This document shows positions 18,861 through 27,899 of a stretch of DNA of 64,000 bases, piece after piece; positions within the stretch are counted from its first letter, which is position 1, and each line of letters starts with the position of its first letter. The stretch is from Streptomyces sp. V3I8. GTDB lineage: Bacteria; Actinomycetota; Actinomycetes; Streptomycetales; Streptomycetaceae. The translations under genes and the position numbers were made by a program. Under the pieces are notes generated by a model. That model searched no databases and was not told the origin of the DNA. It worked only from the letters and a program-made list of their open reading frames with translations. Location of the stretch: positions 1,054,001 through 1,118,000 of the forward strand of contig NZ_JAUSZL010000002.1 in NCBI RefSeq assembly GCF_030817535.1, in the 5' to 3' direction.

Positions 18861-18976
18861 ACCGGCCGCGGATGCCAGGAGGGATCGTGGACCGGCCGCG
18901 GGTGCCGACAGGAGTCGTGGACCGGCCGCGGGTGCGTGGGGGCCGGCCGCGCGGTTCCCCGCGCTCCTGAACGGGG
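18861..18976. repeat. 30-bp period repeat plus dispersed intergenic repeat, copy 2
   Basis: ACCGGCCGCGG recurs at 18861, 18891 and 18921, an exact 30-bp period immediately after the amidase stop. It runs into GCGCGGTTCCCCGCGCTCCT near 18950, the reverse-orientation form of the GGGGCGCGGGGAAC motif seen at 10442 and 23314. The block separates the convergent amidase and acetyltransferase genes and could serve as a two-way terminator. Confidence 0.7.
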
Positions 18977-18981
18977 CGGTG

Positions 18982-19467
18982 TCAGAGTGCCCTGTGCATG
19001 ACGTGCAGGCCCACCCTGCCGTGCGTCGGATGGTCGTAGGCGTCGGGGATCGTACCGATGATCCCGAAGCCCAGGGAGGTCCAGAGCCGCACGGCCGGGT
19101 TGGTCTCCACGACCGCGTTGAAGACCATGGCCCGGTAGCCGTCGGCCTCGGCCGTGCGCAGGATGTGCTCGGCCAGGGACCGGCCGATGCCCTGACCGGT
19201 GCGGTCCGGATCGACCATGAAACCGGCGTTGGCCACGGCGTTCGCGGGACCGCCGTAGTTCGGACCGACGTAGGCGGAGCCGGCCACGGCACCCGAGGCG
19301 TCCTCGGCGACGAACACGCGCTTGCCCGGCGCCATCCACAGGGCGCGGGCATCCTCCTGCGAGGTGTCCGGGTCCCAGGTGTACGTCTCGCCCGCGGCGA
19401 CGATGCGGTGCCAGAAAGGCCAGATCCGCGGCCAGTCGCCGGCCGAGGCTTCCCTGATCGTCGTCAT
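18982..19467 (-). CDS. GNAT-family N-acetyltransferase
   Basis: About 161 residues, full-length single GNAT domain. It begins TIREASAGDWPRIWPFWHRI, has the acetyl-CoA pyrophosphate loop VDPDRTGQGIGRSLAEHILR (Q/R-x-x-G-x-G/A, near residue 98) and ends with NPAVRLWTSLGFGIIGTIPD and YDHPTHGRVGLHVM. The end resembles the phosphinothricin acetyltransferase-like branch, so a small amine or amino-acid substrate is possible. The ATG at 19467 is chosen over a GTG two codons upstream; neither has a strong ribosome site. Confidence 0.88.
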   Translation of the reverse strand: MTTIREASAGDWPRIWPFWHRIVAAGETYTWDPDTSQEDARALWMAPGKRVFVAEDASGAVAGSAYVGPNYGGPANAVANAGFMVDPDRTGQGIGRSLAEHILRTAEADGYRAMVFNAVVETNPAVRLWTSLGFGIIGTIPDAYDHPTHGRVGLHVMHRAL

Positions 19468-19576
19468 GCGCACGAGTCTGCCACGGCCGTACGGACCGCG
19501 ATCTCCCGGCCCGTACGGGCACGGCCCGGGTCCGCCGATCGCCGCGGGGCGGCTGCGGCGGGCCCGGACAGGCGGT

Positions 19577-19747
19577 TCAGTCCACGCTGGGCAGGATGTG
19601 CGGCTCGGCGAGGTCGTCCTCGTAGCCCGCCAGCCGGATGGGGGCGGACCTGGCCCACACGTCCAGGCTGCCGAGCTTCTCCGCCCGGCCTGCGAGCTTC
19701 GTACGTTCCTTGGGGCCCTGTTCGAGATTCGTCTTCTCCGGTGTCAC
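19577..19747 (-). CDS. Small conserved-looking protein, 56 residues, function unknown
   Basis: The GTG at 19745-19747 is preceded by AAGGAGTGCGCG, a strong ribosome site, and gives VTPEKTNLEQGPKERTKLAG followed by REEK-like helix sequence, RSAPIRLAGYEDD and the end EPHILPSVD. A charged helical first half and a short distinct C-terminal tail recall a RiPP leader/core layout or a small regulatory protein. No modification enzyme is encoded next to it, so I do not assign a function. It stands alone, upstream of the acetyltransferase on the same strand. Confidence 0.6.
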   Translation of the reverse strand: MTPEKTNLEQGPKERTKLAGRAEKLGSLDVWARSAPIRLAGYEDDLAEPHILPSVD

Positions 19748-20150
19748 CGCGCACTCCTTATGTGTCGGGTCACCCTCGGGGCGTGCGGGACCACTCTGCC
19801 GTCGGTCCCTCGACGCCCGCTCGGGTCTGTGTACAGGCACTGCGGACGCGGTGGCGCCGGTCGACTCTCATGAGAGCAGGCCGTGGTGACCGGCATGTCC
19901 CGGGACGGACCGTGGGTGTGGGTGGAACCCGCAAGAGCTGTCCGTCCCGTACAGGGTAACCAAATGAGCGGGCCGTTGCTCGATGGGGCTGAAAACAAGG
20001 TGTAACGGTCTGAAGTCGTACGGTGTCCGCACAGCCCCGTACGGCCGCTTCTCCGCCCTGTTCCACCCGGTTGTCCACAGGCGGGGATCCACCCGTCCGG
20101 CCCTGTGCCACCATGATCAGCGTTGCACTGTCCATGTGAAGGAGTCCGAC
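19748..20150. other. Promoter region of the formaldehyde-oxidation pair
   Basis: About 400 bp with lower GC than the flanking genes and no protein-like frame. It must hold the promoter of the small minus-strand gene and that of the dehydrogenase at 20151. No clear palindromic operator was found. Confidence 0.45.
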
Positions 20151-21239
20151 ATGGCCGCCCAGAAGGTACGCGGTGTCATCGCCCCCGGCAAGAACGAGCC
20201 GGTGCAGATCCGGACGATCATCGTCCCGGACCCGGGACCCGGCGAGGCCGTGGTGAAGGTGCAGGCCTGCGGGGTCTGCCACACCGATCTGCACTACAAG
20301 CAGGGCGGCATCAGCGACGACTACCCGTTCCTGCTCGGCCACGAGGCGGCGGGCGTCGTCGAGTCGGTCGGCGAGGGCGTCACCGACGTGGCCCCCGGCG
20401 ACTTCGTGGTCCTCAACTGGCGTGCGGTCTGCGGCCAGTGCCGGGCCTGTCTGCGCGGCCGCCCCTGGTACTGCTTCGACACGCACAACGCGAAGCAGAG
20501 GATGACCCTGGAGGACGGCACCGAGCTCTCCCCCGCCCTGGGCATCGGCGCCTTCGCCGAGAAGACCCTGGTCGCGGCGGGCCAGTGCACCAAGGTCGAC
20601 CCGTCCGTGTCCCCGGCGGTCGCGGGCCTGCTCGGCTGCGGCGTGATGGCCGGCATCGGAGCGGCCATCAACACCGGCGGCGTGGGCCGCGGCGACTCGG
20701 TGGCCGTCATCGGCTGCGGCGGCGTGGGCGACGCGGCGATCGCCGGCGCGAACCTCGCGGGCGCGGCGAAGATCATCGCCGTCGACATCGACGACCGCAA
20801 GCTCGAGAAGGCGCGCACGATGGGCGCCACCCACACCGTCAACTCCAAGGAGACGGACCCCGTGGCGGCGATCCGCGAGCTGACCGGCGGTTTCGGCGCC
20901 GACGTCGTCATCGAGGCGGTCGGCCGCCCGGAGACGTACAAGCAGGCCTTCTACGCCCGCGACCTGGCGGGCACGGTGGTCCTGGTCGGTGTCCCCACCC
21001 CGGAGATGAAGCTCGAACTGCCGCTGCTGGACGTCTTCGGCCGCGGCGGCAGCCTGAAGTCCTCCTGGTACGGCGACTGCCTGCCCTCGCGTGACTTCCC
21101 CATGCTGATCGACCTGCACCAGCAGGGCCGGCTGGACCTGGCGGCGTTCGTGACGGAGACCATCGCCCTCAACGAGGTCGAGCAGGCCTTCGACCGCATG
21201 CACGAGGGCGACGTACTGCGTTCGGTGGTGGAGCTGTGA
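20151..21239 (+). CDS. mscR: S-(hydroxymethyl)mycothiol dehydrogenase (zinc-dependent MDR)
   Basis: Oxidises the adduct of formaldehyde and mycothiol with NAD. 362 residues from an ATG with GAAGGAG 8 bases upstream. The catalytic zinc site is [11 protein letters not shown] with GHEAAG downstream, the structural zinc cluster is [16 protein letters not shown], and the nucleotide fold reads [16 protein letters not shown] with [11 protein letters not shown]. The C-terminal half ([20 protein letters not shown]) matches the mycothiol enzyme rather than glutathione-dependent ADH3. The stop overlaps the start of the metallo-hydrolase by GTGA, a pairing known from actinobacteria for formaldehyde detoxification. 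Confidence 0.92.
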   Translation: MAAQKVRGVIAPGKNEPVQIRTIIVPDPGPGEAVVKVQACGVCHTDLHYKQGGISDDYPFLLGHEAAGVVESVGEGVTDVAPGDFVVLNWRAVCGQCRACLRGRPWYCFDTHNAKQRMTLEDGTELSPALGIGAFAEKTLVAAGQCTKVDPSVSPAVAGLLGCGVMAGIGAAINTGGVGRGDSVAVIGCGGVGDAAIAGANLAGAAKIIAVDIDDRKLEKARTMGATHTVNSKETDPVAAIRELTGGFGADVVIEAVGRPETYKQAFYARDLAGTVVLVGVPTPEMKLELPLLDVFGRGGSLKSSWYGDCLPSRDFPMLIDLHQQGRLDLAAFVTETIALNEVEQAFDRMHEGDVLRSVVEL

Positions 21240-21868
21240 CGACCGCCCGCATCGAGCACCTGGTCACCTCGGGCACGTTCAGCCTGGACGGCGGCACCTG
21301 GGACGTCGACAACAACGTATGGATCGTCGGCGACGACACGGAGGCCGTGGTCATCGACGCGGCGCACGACGCCGACGCCATCGCCGAGGCGCTCGGCGAC
21401 CGCACGCTGCGCGCGATCATCTGCACGCACGCGCACAACGACCACATCGACGCGGCCCCGGCGCTGGCGGCCCGCACCGGGGCACCGGTCCTGCTCCACC
21501 CGGACGACCTCCCGCTATGGAAGCAGACGCACCCGGACCGCCTGCCGGACGGCGAGCTGTCCGACGGCGAGCGGCTCTCCGTGGCGGGCGTGGAGCTGAC
21601 CGTGCTGCACACTCCCGGGCACGCGCCCGGGGCGGTGTGCCTCTACGCGCCGGAGCTGGGCGCCGTCTTCACCGGTGACACCCTGTTCCAGGGCGGGCCG
21701 GGCGCGACGGGCCGGTCGTTCTCGCACTTCCCGACGATCGTGGAGTCGATCAGGACCCGCCTGCTCGGCCTGCCCGCCGGGACGGTGGTCCGCACCGGCC
21801 ACGGCGACCCGACGACGATCGGCGCCGAGGCCCCGCACCTCCAGGAGTGGATCGACCGGGGGCACTGA
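21236..21868 (+). CDS. MBL-fold metallo-hydrolase paired with the mycothiol dehydrogenase
   Basis: 210 residues. The metal-binding motif is [11 protein letters not shown] (HxHxDH, near residue 64), followed by [20 protein letters not shown] and a late [11 protein letters not shown], giving the full metallo-beta-lactamase ligand set of a glyoxalase II-like thioesterase. The GTG overlaps the stop of the dehydrogenase gene, so the two are coupled. Hydrolysis of S-formylmycothiol is the obvious inferred role, completing formaldehyde oxidation to formate. Confidence 0.9.
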   Translation: MTTARIEHLVTSGTFSLDGGTWDVDNNVWIVGDDTEAVVIDAAHDADAIAEALGDRTLRAIICTHAHNDHIDAAPALAARTGAPVLLHPDDLPLWKQTHPDRLPDGELSDGERLSVAGVELTVLHTPGHAPGAVCLYAPELGAVFTGDTLFQGGPGATGRSFSHFPTIVESIRTRLLGLPAGTVVRTGHGDPTTIGAEAPHLQEWIDRGH

Positions 21869-21976
21869 GCGGGACGGGGGGGGGCGCAGTTCGGTTCCCG
21901 TTGGCCCGGTCGAAATCTGGTCATGATCTGCTGGCGCGAGACGACGGCCTTTCTCGCCCGCAGGGAGGACTGGCGC

Positions 21977-22498
21977 ATGGAACTGCGCAGTGTCGAAGAG
22001 CTGATGGATCTGCTGCACGCCTGCCGGGGGTCCCGGGGCGGCGCCTGCCCCGGCGGCGCCCCGGTCGATCTGCACGAGCACGCGCTGCAGACCGCAGCGC
22101 TGCTGCGCCGCAGCCGCCCCGCGGACAAAGAACTGCAGGTGGCGGGCCTGGTGCACGTCGTCGGGCAGCTGCTGCGGCCGGATGGCCCGGCGGGTCGCGC
22201 CCGCCACGCGGCCGGTGCGGTCGGCCCGCTGCTCGGCGAGCGGGTCGCCTCCCTCGTCCGCCTGCACGGGCTGCACGGGGAGGACCGGGGCGGCCGGGCG
22301 CACGACCCGGCCCTGGACGATCCAGCCCTGGACGATCCGGCTCTGGACGACGACCGGGTCGTCGAGGACGTGTTGCTTCTGCGGCAGGCCGACGAGTCCG
22401 CCCGCACCGCGGGCCTGGAGGCCGGGGTGCTGGAGGACTGGCGCACGGTGCTGGAACTCGTCTCGTCCCGGCACGCCCGCCTGGGAGCCGTCGACTGA
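21977..22498 (+). CDS. HD-fold protein with altered metal motif, probably inactive
   Basis: 173 residues from the ATG at 21977, which follows AGGGAGGAC. The N-terminus ELRSVEELMDLLHACRG and DLHEHALQTAALLRRSRPAD fit the HD/PDEase superfamily (PhnZ-like branch). At the core one expects a His-Asp pair in a GLVHDxGH-type helix; here it reads VAGLVHVVGQLLRPDG, so the Asp is Val. The middle also contains a 15-bp unit repeated three times (22304-22348, PALDD three times) where the family has further sequence. I infer a degenerate or regulatory homologue. It may be co-transcribed with the broken SDR that follows. Confidence 0.7.
   Translation: MELRSVEELMDLLHACRGSRGGACPGGAPVDLHEHALQTAALLRRSRPADKELQVAGLVHVVGQLLRPDGPAGRARHAAGAVGPLLGERVASLVRLHGLHGEDRGGRAHDPALDDPALDDPALDDDRVVEDVLLLRQADESARTAGLEAGVLEDWRTVLELVSSRHARLGAVD
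22304..22348. repeat. 15-bp in-frame triplication inside the HD-like gene
   Basis: Units at 22304-22318, 22319-22333 and 22334-22348 read GAYCCNGCYCTGGAC with few differences and code (D)PALD three times. The length keeps the frame open. Confidence 0.85.
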
Positions 22499-22559
22499 CG
22501 CCCCGGTCCCCGCCCTGCGGAACCTGTCGCCCGGCGGTTCGCCATGAGACGGTACGCGG

Positions 22560-23315
22560 ATGACGTCGCCGTACGGACTCGAGGGCAGGGCCGCCGTCGT
22601 CACCGGGGCCTCGCGCGGGATCGGCCTGGCGGTCGCCGAGGCGTTCGTGGCCGCGGGGGCGCGGGTGTGCCTCACGGCGCGGGACGCCGACGGGCTGCGC
22701 CGGGCCGCCGCGGGGCTGGACGCCGTGGCGCTCGCGGGCACCGTCGCCGACCCGGCCCACCTGCGCCGGCTGACCGAGCTGACGATGGACGCGTACGGCC
22801 GGATCGACGTGGTGGTGAACAACGCGGCGACCAACCAGCCCTACGGCCCGCTGATGGACGCCGACCCGGACCGCTGGCGCGAGGCGTTCGCGGTCAACGT
22901 CGAGGCGCCGCTGCGGCTGGTGCAGTACGCGTGGCGGGCCTGGCTGCGCGAGCACGGCGGCTCGGTCGTGAACATCTGCACCGAGGGCGCGACGCACGTC
23001 GGCCCCGATCTCGGCGCCTACGGCACGAGCAAGGCCGCCCTGCTCCATCTGACCCGGCAGCTCGCGGGCGAACTGGCCCCCGGGGTCCGGGTCAACTCGG
23101 TCTCCCCCGGCCTCGTGCGCACGGAGATGGCCCGCTTCGTCTAGGAGCCGGCGCAGAAGGCGGCCGCCGCTCTCCCGCTCGGCCGCATCGGCGAGCCCGA
23201 GGACATAGCCCGGGCCGTCATCTGGCTGGCCTCGGACGCGGCCCGGTGGATCACGGGCACGGACCTGCTGGTGGACGGCGGGACGAGAGTCCGGCCGGCG
23301 CACAGAGCCCCATGA
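22560..23315 (+). pseudogene. Short-chain dehydrogenase/reductase interrupted by an in-frame TAG
   Basis: The frame from the ATG at 22560 codes a classical SDR: AAVVTGASRGIGLAVAEAF cofactor motif, NNAATNQP, SVVNICTE, catalytic YGTSKAA and PGLVRTEMARF. A TAG at 23142-23144 (codon 195) stops it, yet the same frame continues with [20 protein letters not shown] and [20 protein letters not shown] to a TGA at 23313-23315, which is precisely the missing SDR C-terminus (251 residues in all). One G-to-A change in a TGG would produce the TAG. Without the end the enzyme should lack part of the fold, so the gene is probably inactive unless the base is a sequencing error. Confidence 0.88.
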
Positions 23316-23378
23316 GGGGCGCGGGGAACCGCGCGGCCGGTCCCCGCCGGCCCGCAGTCGGCGAACGAGGCGCCCCTC
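23314..23378. terminator. Two-way hairpin built from the dispersed repeat, copy 3
   Basis: GAGGGGCGC at 23314-23322 pairs with GCGCCCCTC at 23370-23378, and GGGGA just inside pairs with TCCCC. The left arm contains the GGGGCGCGGGGAACCGCGCG form of the repeat found at 10442. It lies between two convergent genes and overlaps the last codon of the SDR frame. Confidence 0.75.
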
Positions 23379-23396
23379 GCCCCCTGCCCCGCCCGC

Positions 23397-24953
23397 CTAC
23401 CACTTACCGGGCGCGTAATCCTTCAGGAAGACCCCGTACAGGTCCTCCCCCTGCTGCCCCCGCACGATCGGGTCGTACACCCGGGCCGCCCCGTCGATCA
23501 GGTCGAGCGGCGCGTGGAACCCGGCGTCGGCGAGCCGGATCTTGTCCGGGTGGGGCCGCTCGTCGGTGATCCACCCGGTGTCGACGGCGGTCATCAGGAT
23601 GCCGTCCTTCTCGAACATCTCCTGCGCACTGGTGCGTGTGAGCATGTTGAGCGCGGCCTTGGCCATGTTGGTGTGCGGGTGACCGGCGCCCTTGTAGCCG
23701 CGGTTGAACACCCCCTCCATGGCTGACACGTTCACGATGTACGTCCGCCCGGCCTCGGCGGCGGCCATCGCCCCGCGCAACCGGCTGATGAGGATGAACG
23801 GCGCCGTGGAGTTGCACAGCTGCACCTCCAGCAGCTCGACCGGCGTGACCTCCTCGACCGCCTGGATCCAGCTGTTGGTGTCGTGCAGGTCGGGCACGAG
23901 CCCGCCCGCGTCGATGGCGGTGCCCGCGGCGATCCGCTCCAGCGACGCGGAGCCGGAGACGAGCGCCAGGTCGGTGACGTCCTGCGCGGTCAGCGCCCCG
24001 CCCCCGGCGACCGGGAGCGCGGACACGGCGCCGGAGCCGAAGGTACCGATGACCTCGGCGGGCGGCAGTTCGCCGGCGGGCAGCGGCCCCGACTCGGCGG
24101 CGAGCAGCTCGCTGTAGGCGCCCGGCGAGCGGCGTACCGTCTGGGCGGCGTTGTTGATCAGGATGTCGAGCGGGCCCGCGGCGGCGACCGAGTCGGCGAG
24201 CGCGACGACCTGGGCGGGGTCGCGCAGGTCGAGACCGACGATCTTCAGCCGGCCGATCCACTCGTCGCTGTCGGGCATGGCCTTGAAGCGGCGGATGGCG
24301 TCGTTCGGGAAGCGCGTGGTGATCGTGGTGTGCGCGCCGTCGCGCAGCAGCCTGAGCGCGATGTACATGCCGATCTTGGCGCGGCCGCCGGTGAGCAGCG
24401 CGCGCTTGCCGGTGAGGTCGGTGCGCGCGTCGCGGCGGGCCCGGTTCTCGGCGGCGCACTTCTGGCAGAGCTGGTGGTAGAAGAAGTCGACCTCGGTGTA
24501 CCGGGTCTTGCAGGTGTAGCAGGAGCGCGGGCGCTGGAGCACCCCCGCGATCGCGCCGGCCTCGGTCACGGACGACGGCAGGACGCCCTCGGTCTCGTCG
24601 TCGATGCGCTGGGCGGAGCCGGTGGCCGTGGCCTCGGTGACGGCCTTGTCGTGGGCGGTCTTGGCGGCCCTGCGCTCCTGCCGGCGGCGCTGCTTGACCG
24701 AGCGGTAGATCCCCGCGGTGGCGCGGCGCACGGCGACGGCGTCGGGGTGGTCGACGTCGATCTTCTCGAGCTCGTCGAGCACGGCGAGGCAGACGGCCAG
24801 CCGCTCCGGGTCGATACCGGGGCCGTGGTCGACACCGGGGTCGTGGTCGCCGTCGGACCCGTGGCCGCTGTCGGCACCGGGACCGTACGAGCCGTCCGGG
24901 GCCTGTGCCGTGCGCGTGGCGGGGATCGCCACGCTGTCCTCTGTCACCGTCAT
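23397..24953 (-). CDS. Large SDR-family protein with N-terminal extension and zinc-ribbon-like CxxC pairs
   Basis: 518 residues. Residues 1-50 are acidic and Gly/Asp-rich, 50-125 are helical and basic (SVKQRRRQERRAAKTAHDKA), then RSCYTCKTRYTEVDFFYHQL and CQKCAAE provide two CxxC pairs as in a small zinc ribbon. From about 180 an SDR domain follows: GKRALLTGGRAKIGMYIALR, DILINNAAQTVRR and YIVNVSAMEG. The expected catalytic Tyr-x3-Lys is visible only as HTNMAKAALNML, without an obvious Tyr, so chemistry is uncertain. It is convergent with the broken SDR. Role unknown; the zinc motif suggests a protein or nucleic-acid partner. Confidence 0.82.
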   Translation of the reverse strand: MTVTEDSVAIPATRTAQAPDGSYGPGADSGHGSDGDHDPGVDHGPGIDPERLAVCLAVLDELEKIDVDHPDAVAVRRATAGIYRSVKQRRRQERRAAKTAHDKAVTEATATGSAQRIDDETEGVLPSSVTEAGAIAGVLQRPRSCYTCKTRYTEVDFFYHQLCQKCAAENRARRDARTDLTGKRALLTGGRAKIGMYIALRLLRDGAHTTITTRFPNDAIRRFKAMPDSDEWIGRLKIVGLDLRDPAQVVALADSVAAAGPLDILINNAAQTVRRSPGAYSELLAAESGPLPAGELPPAEVIGTFGSGAVSALPVAGGGALTAQDVTDLALVSGSASLERIAAGTAIDAGGLVPDLHDTNSWIQAVEEVTPVELLEVQLCNSTAPFILISRLRGAMAAAEAGRTYIVNVSAMEGVFNRGYKGAGHPHTNMAKAALNMLTRTSAQEMFEKDGILMTAVDTGWITDERPHPDKIRLADAGFHAPLDLIDGAARVYDPIVRGQQGEDLYGVFLKDYAPGKW

Positions 24954-25110
24954 CGTCGTTGCCGTTCCTCGGGTTCCGCGCGGCGCTCGAACCGCGCTCG
25001 CCTACGAAGGCGCAATTTTACGGAGCCCGGGGCGAAGGCTCCAAACCCGTGACGGCCACCGACCGCCCGCGGGCGGCGTGCACACGGTCCCGGCGCCCGC
25101 GGCCGGCGGT

Positions 25111-26436
25111 TCAGGAGGCGCAGGCGGCAGTGAGGTGCGCCACCTCCGCGGTCAGCGCCCCGGCCAGCACGTCGAGGTCGGGGACGGCCTCCGCGTCGGC
25201 GACGAGCCCGTAGTGGACGCGTCCGCGGAACGTCGAGACCGCGACCGCGAGGGCCTGGCCGCGGGCCAGCGGGGCGAGCGGGTACACCTCGGTCAGCGGG
25301 CAGCCGCCGAGCTTCATGCCGAGGCCGGGCAGCGGCACGCTGGTGACCAGGATGTCGAAGAGCAGCCGGGCCGCCCGGCCGACGACGGGCATGCCGAGCC
25401 GGTGGCCGAGCGCCGGGACGTGGTCGGCGAGCAGGGCGACGGCCCCCGCGCCCCGGTGGGGTCCGGCGTCCTTGTTGCGGTCCATGGCCGTACGGACGGC
25501 GGCGAGCCGGGCGAGCGGGTCGGGGTCGTCGACGGGGAGCCGCATCAGGTAGCCGGAGAGCCGGTTGCCCTGCGGGTGCGCGGTGCGCGGGCGCCGCCGC
25601 GAGACGGGGATCAGGGCCCGGGGCGACACCCCGTCGCTGCTGTCCCCCCGCTCGTCCAGCCAGCGGCGCAGGGCGCCCGCGACGACGGCGATGAGGACGT
25701 CGTTGACGGTGCCGCCCACGCTCTTGCGGATGGTGTGGATCTCGTCGAGCTCCACGGCCACGCCCGTGACGCGGCGGGTGCCGGTGGGTTCGGAGACCAG
25801 GGCGGCGCAGGAGCGTACGTCCCAGGTGGCGCGGGCGACACAGGCGCCGATGTCGAGGGCCCGGCCCAGGTCGCGGAACGTGCCGCGGACGTGTCCGGGC
25901 AGCTTGCGCACGTCGGGGAGGAGGCCGCGCGCGGGCTCCTCGGGGCGTGGGCGGGGTGCGGGCAGGTCCATGGGGTCGAGGACGGCCGCCGCGAGCGTCA
26001 GGGCCCGCAGTCCGTCCGCCAGCGCGTGGTGGAACTTGAAGAGCACGGCGAAGGAGGTGCCTTCCGCGCCGGGCACGACGTGGGCCTCCCACAGGGGCCT
26101 GTCGCGCTCCAGGGGGCGCTGCATGATCGCGCCGGCGACGGCGTGGAAGTCGGCGGCGGGGGCGTGCAGGCGGACGTGGTCGAGCGGTTCGAAGTCGGGC
26201 ACGGCCTCGCGGACGGCGCCGCCGAAGGCGGACGGCTGCCAGCTGTCGCGGATGCGCATGCGCAGCCCGGGTACGCCGGCCGCGCGGGCCGCGAGCAGGT
26301 CGGCCGCGTGCCGGGCCGCGGCGGGCGAGCCGGTCTCGAAGATCCCGAGTGCCGCGAGGTGCATGGGGTGCTCGGGGGACTCGATGTTCCAGAACGCCAG
26401 GTCGAGCGGTGCGAGAAGGTCGGAGTCAAAGGACAT
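25111..26436 (-). CDS. Wax ester synthase/diacylglycerol acyltransferase (WS/DGAT)
   Basis: Transfers acyl groups from acyl-CoA to diacylglycerol or alcohols to form storage lipid at the membrane. 441 residues from the ATG at 26436 (SFDSDLLAPLDLAFWNIESP, the usual family opening). The active-site motif FKFHHALADGLRA (HHxxxDG, near residue 140) is intact, NDVLIAVVAGALRRWL follows near residue 250, and the C-terminus ends in the PLG-rich SVPLPGLGMKLGGCPLTEVY. A TTG further upstream would add 22 residues without homology. It is monocistronic; Streptomyces carry several paralogues. Confidence 0.9.
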   Translation of the reverse strand: MSFDSDLLAPLDLAFWNIESPEHPMHLAALGIFETGSPAAARHAADLLAARAAGVPGLRMRIRDSWQPSAFGGAVREAVPDFEPLDHVRLHAPAADFHAVAGAIMQRPLERDRPLWEAHVVPGAEGTSFAVLFKFHHALADGLRALTLAAAVLDPMDLPAPRPRPEEPARGLLPDVRKLPGHVRGTFRDLGRALDIGACVARATWDVRSCAALVSEPTGTRRVTGVAVELDEIHTIRKSVGGTVNDVLIAVVAGALRRWLDERGDSSDGVSPRALIPVSRRRPRTAHPQGNRLSGYLMRLPVDDPDPLARLAAVRTAMDRNKDAGPHRGAGAVALLADHVPALGHRLGMPVVGRAARLLFDILVTSVPLPGLGMKLGGCPLTEVYPLAPLARGQALAVAVSTFRGRVHYGLVADAEAVPDLDVLAGALTAEVAHLTAACAS

Positions 26437-26538
26437 CGGATCGGCTCTCGCGTCGACGACGGGTGAGCCAGCAGTCAATCCCGGTCGGTCGATTACGGTC
26501 AAGCGCGATCAAGCTACGCACAGTTAACAACGGGTTAA

Positions 26539-26566
26539 GTCCCGCTCTCGACGAAAGGAGCGGGAC
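26539..26566. terminator. Hairpin upstream of the WS/DGAT gene
   Basis: GTCCCGCTC at 26539-26547 pairs with GAGCGGGAC at 26558-26566 around a 10-base loop containing GAAAG. It lies just beyond the stronger hairpin at 26584-26613 in the direction of glgC transcription and may reinforce it. Confidence 0.55.
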
Positions 26567-26583
26567 CCGGGGACGTACGAGGT

Positions 26584-26613
26584 GTCCCGGGGTGAGCGAC
26601 ATCACCCCGGGAC
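26584..26613 (-). terminator. Terminator of the glgC gene
   Basis: A perfect 12-bp stem, GTCCCGGGGTGA (26584-26595) with TCACCCCGGGAC (26602-26613), loop GCGACA, placed 15 bp after the glgC stop. Confidence 0.8.
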
Positions 26614-26627
26614 GCGTTCCGTGAACG

Positions 26628-27848
26628 CTAGGGCACCTGCTGGCCCTTGCCCAGGGCGATCACGCCCGCCCGGGAGACCGTGTAGAGCTCCTGGTCGCGG
26701 TCCGGGTTGACGCCGATGGTCGCACCCGGGGGCACCTGCACGTTCTTGTCCAGGACCGCGCCGCGCACGACCGCGCCCCGGCCGATGTGCACGTTGTCGT
26801 GGAGGATCGACCCCTGGACGACGGCTCCGGGGTCGACGACGACACCCGGGGAGAGGACCGAGCGCGTGACCTGGCCGCGGATCAGGCAGCCCGCGCTGAT
26901 GATCGACTCGCTCGCGATGCCGCCCGCGTTGAACCGCGCCGGCGAGAGCTGGCCCGAGGTGGTGTAGATGGGCCAGCTGCGGTTGAAGAGGTTGAAGGCG
27001 GGCCGCTCGGCGATCAGGTCCATGTGGGCGTCGTAGTACGCGTCGAGGGTGCCCACGTCCCGCCAGTAGCCCTGGTCGCGGGTGGTCTCGCCGGGCACGT
27101 GGTTGTCGCTGAAGTCGTAGAGCGCGGCCTCGCCGCGGTCGGTGAGCTGGGGCAGGATCGAGCCGCCCATGTCGTGCACCGAGTCCCCGTCCTCGGCGTC
27201 CCGCTGGAGGGCCTCGATGAGGGCCTTGGTGGTGAAGATGTAGTTGCCCATGGAGGCGAAGACGCACTCGGGGTCGCCCTGCAGGCCGGGCGGGTCCGCG
27301 GGCTTCTCCAGGAACCCCTCCACCGTCTGCCCGTCCGTGCCCGGGGTGATCACGCCGAAGGACGAGGACTCGGATCTCGGCACCCGGATGCCGGCCACGG
27401 TCACGCCCGCGCCGCTGTCGATGTGCTGGTTGAGCATCTGACGCGGATCCATGCGGTAGACGTGGTCCGCGCCGAACACGGCCACGTACTCCGGCTGCTC
27501 GTCGTACACGAGGTTCAGGGACTGCAGGATCGCGTCCGCGCTGCCCAGGTACCAGCGCGGACCGAGCCGCTGCTGGGCCGGGACGGGCGTCACGTAGTTG
27601 CCCAGCAGGCTGGACATCCGCCAGGTCGTCGTGACGTGCCGGTCGAGCGAGTGCGACTTGTACTGCGTCAGGACGCAGATGCGCAGGATGTCGGCATTGA
27701 CGAGGTTGGACAGCACGAAGTCGACCAGGCGGTACGTACCGCCGAACGTGACCGCTGGTTTCGCCCGGTCCGTGGTGAGGGGCATCAGGCGTTTGCCTTC
27801 CCCGCCCGCCAGCACGATCCCGAGCACCGAAGGTCCACCACGACGCAT
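26628..27848 (-). CDS. glgC: Glucose-1-phosphate adenylyltransferase (ADP-glucose pyrophosphorylase)
   Basis: Makes ADP-glucose from ATP and glucose-1-phosphate, the first step of glycogen and maltose-1-phosphate synthesis. 406 residues from the ATG at 27848, which follows AGGGGAGCGGCC. The nucleotidyltransferase signature [16 protein letters not shown], the [11 protein letters not shown] phosphate/activator lysine region, the [17 protein letters not shown] core with its Asp and the C-terminal left-handed beta-helix ([20 protein letters not shown]) are all present. It is adjacent to the GT4 synthase gene upstream on the same strand (51 bp gap), forming the usual actinobacterial pair. Confidence 0.96.
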   Translation of the reverse strand: MRRGGPSVLGIVLAGGEGKRLMPLTTDRAKPAVTFGGTYRLVDFVLSNLVNADILRICVLTQYKSHSLDRHVTTTWRMSSLLGNYVTPVPAQQRLGPRWYLGSADAILQSLNLVYDEQPEYVAVFGADHVYRMDPRQMLNQHIDSGAGVTVAGIRVPRSESSSFGVITPGTDGQTVEGFLEKPADPPGLQGDPECVFASMGNYIFTTKALIEALQRDAEDGDSVHDMGGSILPQLTDRGEAALYDFSDNHVPGETTRDQGYWRDVGTLDAYYDAHMDLIAERPAFNLFNRSWPIYTTSGQLSPARFNAGGIASESIISAGCLIRGQVTRSVLSPGVVVDPGAVVQGSILHDNVHIGRGAVVRGAVLDKNVQVPPGATIGVNPDRDQELYTVSRAGVIALGKGQQVP

Positions 27849-27899
27849 GGCCGCTCCCCTAACCCTCATCGGTCCGAGCCTGCCCACGGGCAGACCGGA

